Origin: Inquilinus limosus DSM 16000
Lineage (GTDB): Bacteria > Pseudomonadota > Alphaproteobacteria > DSM-16000 > Inquilinaceae
DNA: 64,000 bases
Direction of reading: 5' to 3'
Assembly (NCBI RefSeq): GCF_000423185.1
Contig: NZ_AUHM01000002.1
Coordinates: 429,320-493,319 of the forward strand
Part shown: positions 62,959 to 64,000 of the stretch, in pieces
Position numbering within the stretch: the first letter of the stretch is position 1
Layout: each line of letters starts with the position of its first letter
Made by a program: the position numbers and the translations under genes
The notes under the pieces: generated by a model
What the model was told of the DNA's origin: nothing
The model's database searches: none
The model's input: only the letters and a program-made list of their open reading frames with translations

Positions 62959-63642
62959 ATGGGCGTCACCCTCGATTTCTCCGTCGTGCTCGAGCGCTGG
63001 CCGATGTTCCTGGACGGCGCCTGGCTGACCATCCGCCTCGCCGTCGCCTCGACGGTGCTGGGCTTCACGCTCGGCACGCTGTGCGCGATCGGCCGGCGCG
63101 ACGGGACGGCCTGGGTGTCGCGGCTGTGCGGCGCCTATGTCGAGGCGATCCGGAACACGCCCTTCCTCGTCCAGATCTTCGTCGTCTATTTCGGCCTGTC
63201 CAGCCTGGGCCTGTCGCTTTCGGCGGTCGCCGTCGCCGTGATCGCGCTGACCATCAATGTCGGCGCCTACACCGCCGAGATCATGCGCGCCGGCTTCGAC
63301 TCCATCCACAAGGGGCAGATCGAGGCCGGGGAATGCCTCGGGCTGTCGCGGGTGCAGATCTACTGGCATGTGGTGCTGCGCCCGGCGATGGAGCGGGTCT
63401 ATCCCGCCCTGACCAGCCAGTTCGTGCTGCTGATGCTGGCCTCCTCCGTCGTCTCGCAGATCTCGGCCGAGGAGCTGACGGCGGTCGCCAACTTCATCCA
63501 GTCCGACACCTACCGCGCCTTCGAGACCTACATCATCGTCGCGGCGCTGTACCTGGCGCTCTCGCTGCTGATGCGGGCCGGCTTCTGGGGGCTGGGCCTC
63601 GTCCTCTTCCCGCGCCGCCGCCGGCTCGGCACGCCGCTCTGA
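62959..63642 (+). CDS. Polar amino acid ABC transporter permease 1
   Basis: 227 residues, His/Glu/Gln-type permease with about five helices. WLTIRLAVASTVLGFTLGTLCAIGRRD opens; the ATPase-contact loop is SIHKGQIEAGECLGLSRVQIYWHVVLRPAMERVYPALTSQFVLLM. EAIRNTPFLVQIFVVYFGL is family-typical. Despite the family name, such systems may carry other small polar solutes, as the neighbouring carbohydrate genes suggest. Confidence 0.94.
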   Translation: MGVTLDFSVVLERWPMFLDGAWLTIRLAVASTVLGFTLGTLCAIGRRDGTAWVSRLCGAYVEAIRNTPFLVQIFVVYFGLSSLGLSLSAVAVAVIALTINVGAYTAEIMRAGFDSIHKGQIEAGECLGLSRVQIYWHVVLRPAMERVYPALTSQFVLLMLASSVVSQISAEELTAVANFIQSDTYRAFETYIIVAALYLALSLLMRAGFWGLGLVLFPRRRRLGTPL

Positions 63643-63656
63643 CCGGGAGGACAGCC

Positions 63657-64000
63657 ATGCAGCCCGGCCTCAACCTGAACCATCTCGACTTCCTGCTGCA
63701 GGGCGCGGTCTGGACCCTGGCCCTGTCGCTGATGGCTTTCCTCGGCGGCGGCCTGGCCGGCTTCGGGGTCGCGCTCGGCCGCATCTCCGCCAGCCTCCTC
63801 ATCCGCGGCGCCGTCGGCTTCTATGTGCAGCTGGTCCAGGGCACACCGCTTCTGGTGCTGCTGTTCCTGACCTATTTCGGGCTGCCGACGATCGGGGTCG
63901 AGGTGCCGCCGCTGCTCGCCGCCGGCGCGTCGCTGACCATCTATGTCAGCGCCTATCTCGGCGAGATCTGGCGCGGCTGCCTCGAAGCCGTGCCCAAGCC
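63657..64000 (+). CDS. Polar amino acid ABC transporter permease 2, cut by window end
   Basis: At least 114 residues; the frame runs off the window. HLDFLLQGAVWTLALSLMAFLGGGLAGFGVALGRIS and YVQLVQGTPLLVLLFLTYFGLPTIGVEVPPLLAAGASLTIYVSAYLGEIWRGCLEAVPK match the same permease family as the previous gene, with which it should form the membrane heterodimer. GGGAGG precedes ATG 63657. The binding protein and ATPase are expected outside the window. Confidence 0.92.
   Translation, partial: MQPGLNLNHLDFLLQGAVWTLALSLMAFLGGGLAGFGVALGRISASLLIRGAVGFYVQLVQGTPLLVLLFLTYFGLPTIGVEVPPLLAAGASLTIYVSAYLGEIWRGCLEAVPK

Noticed and set aside
59689-63369. A 1,226-codon open frame on the minus strand across the AraC, GntR and isomerase genes
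   Set aside because: It is the GC-rich antisense shadow of well-supported rightward genes; its translation is Arg/Gly/Ala/His-rich with no domain.

Overview
The window is a GC-rich, densely coded chromosomal stretch with very short gaps, many ATGA/GTGA start-stop overlaps and frequent GTG/TTG starts. Gene families (OhrR-type MarR regulator, PRC-barrel protein, GSCFA protein, malate dehydrogenase next to no other TCA gene, siderophore operon, Sox proteins) and palindromic intergenic repeats beginning GTCAT and ending ATGAC point to an alphaproteobacterium, probably of the Rhodospirillales/Azospirillales type. That placement is inference; there is no rRNA or tRNA gene here to anchor it.

Layout. 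1-8.4 kb: housekeeping and stress genes (YihY end, glycine-zipper lipoprotein, pdxH, a CDF metal exporter, sppA, a VOC protein divergent from a MarR regulator with two operator-like boxes, tlyA, an odd Gfo/Idh/MocA protein). 8.4-14.5 kb: receiver-only response regulator, RND efflux adaptor and pump, uppP, a Tyr/Pro-repeat lipoprotein. 14.6-19.4 kb: acetyltransferase, a degenerate GH1-like protein, cupin, thioesterase, MFS, PRC-barrel protein. 19.5-22.8 kb: a strongly structured leader in front of mdh, then panBC. 22.9-36.5 kb: accessory metabolism (AhpD-like protein, amidase, cfa, esterase, two MFS carriers, GSCFA protein, two LysR regulators, nucleotidyltransferase, GST). 36.5-44.1 kb: ogt, a 1,090-residue GH94 phosphorylase, SIMPL protein, lytic transglycosylase, FadJ-like beta-oxidation enzyme.

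44.3-55.0 kb is the most interesting part. A leftward, translationally coupled cluster encodes an iron-sulfur subunit and a Tat-exported molybdenum hydroxylase of the xanthine-oxidase family, a cytochrome c, a flavocytochrome c sulfide dehydrogenase flavoprotein, and SoxX, SoxY, SoxZ and SoxA. There is no soxB or soxCD in the window. Upstream lie a 55-residue exported peptide, another cytochrome c, a 114-residue one-helix protein, a class III nucleotide cyclase and, divergently, an OmpR-type response regulator with its histidine kinase. Three intergenic regions of this block carry the same regulatory module: four TGTCGC-like hexamers at exactly +0, +13, +33 and +43 and a TGATAC box at +70/71. 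Together these suggest a self-contained regulon for periplasmic sulfur or aldehyde-type oxidation feeding cytochromes c.

55.0-60.7 kb: siderophore operon (TonB receptor, binding protein, DUF2218-SIP reductase) divergent from an AraC regulator with a Fur-like box between. 60.7-64 kb: FadR-type regulator with a perfect TGGTCTGACCA operator, RpiB-like isomerase, 3-hydroxyisobutyrate-dehydrogenase-like enzyme and two polar amino acid ABC permeases, the last cut by the window end.
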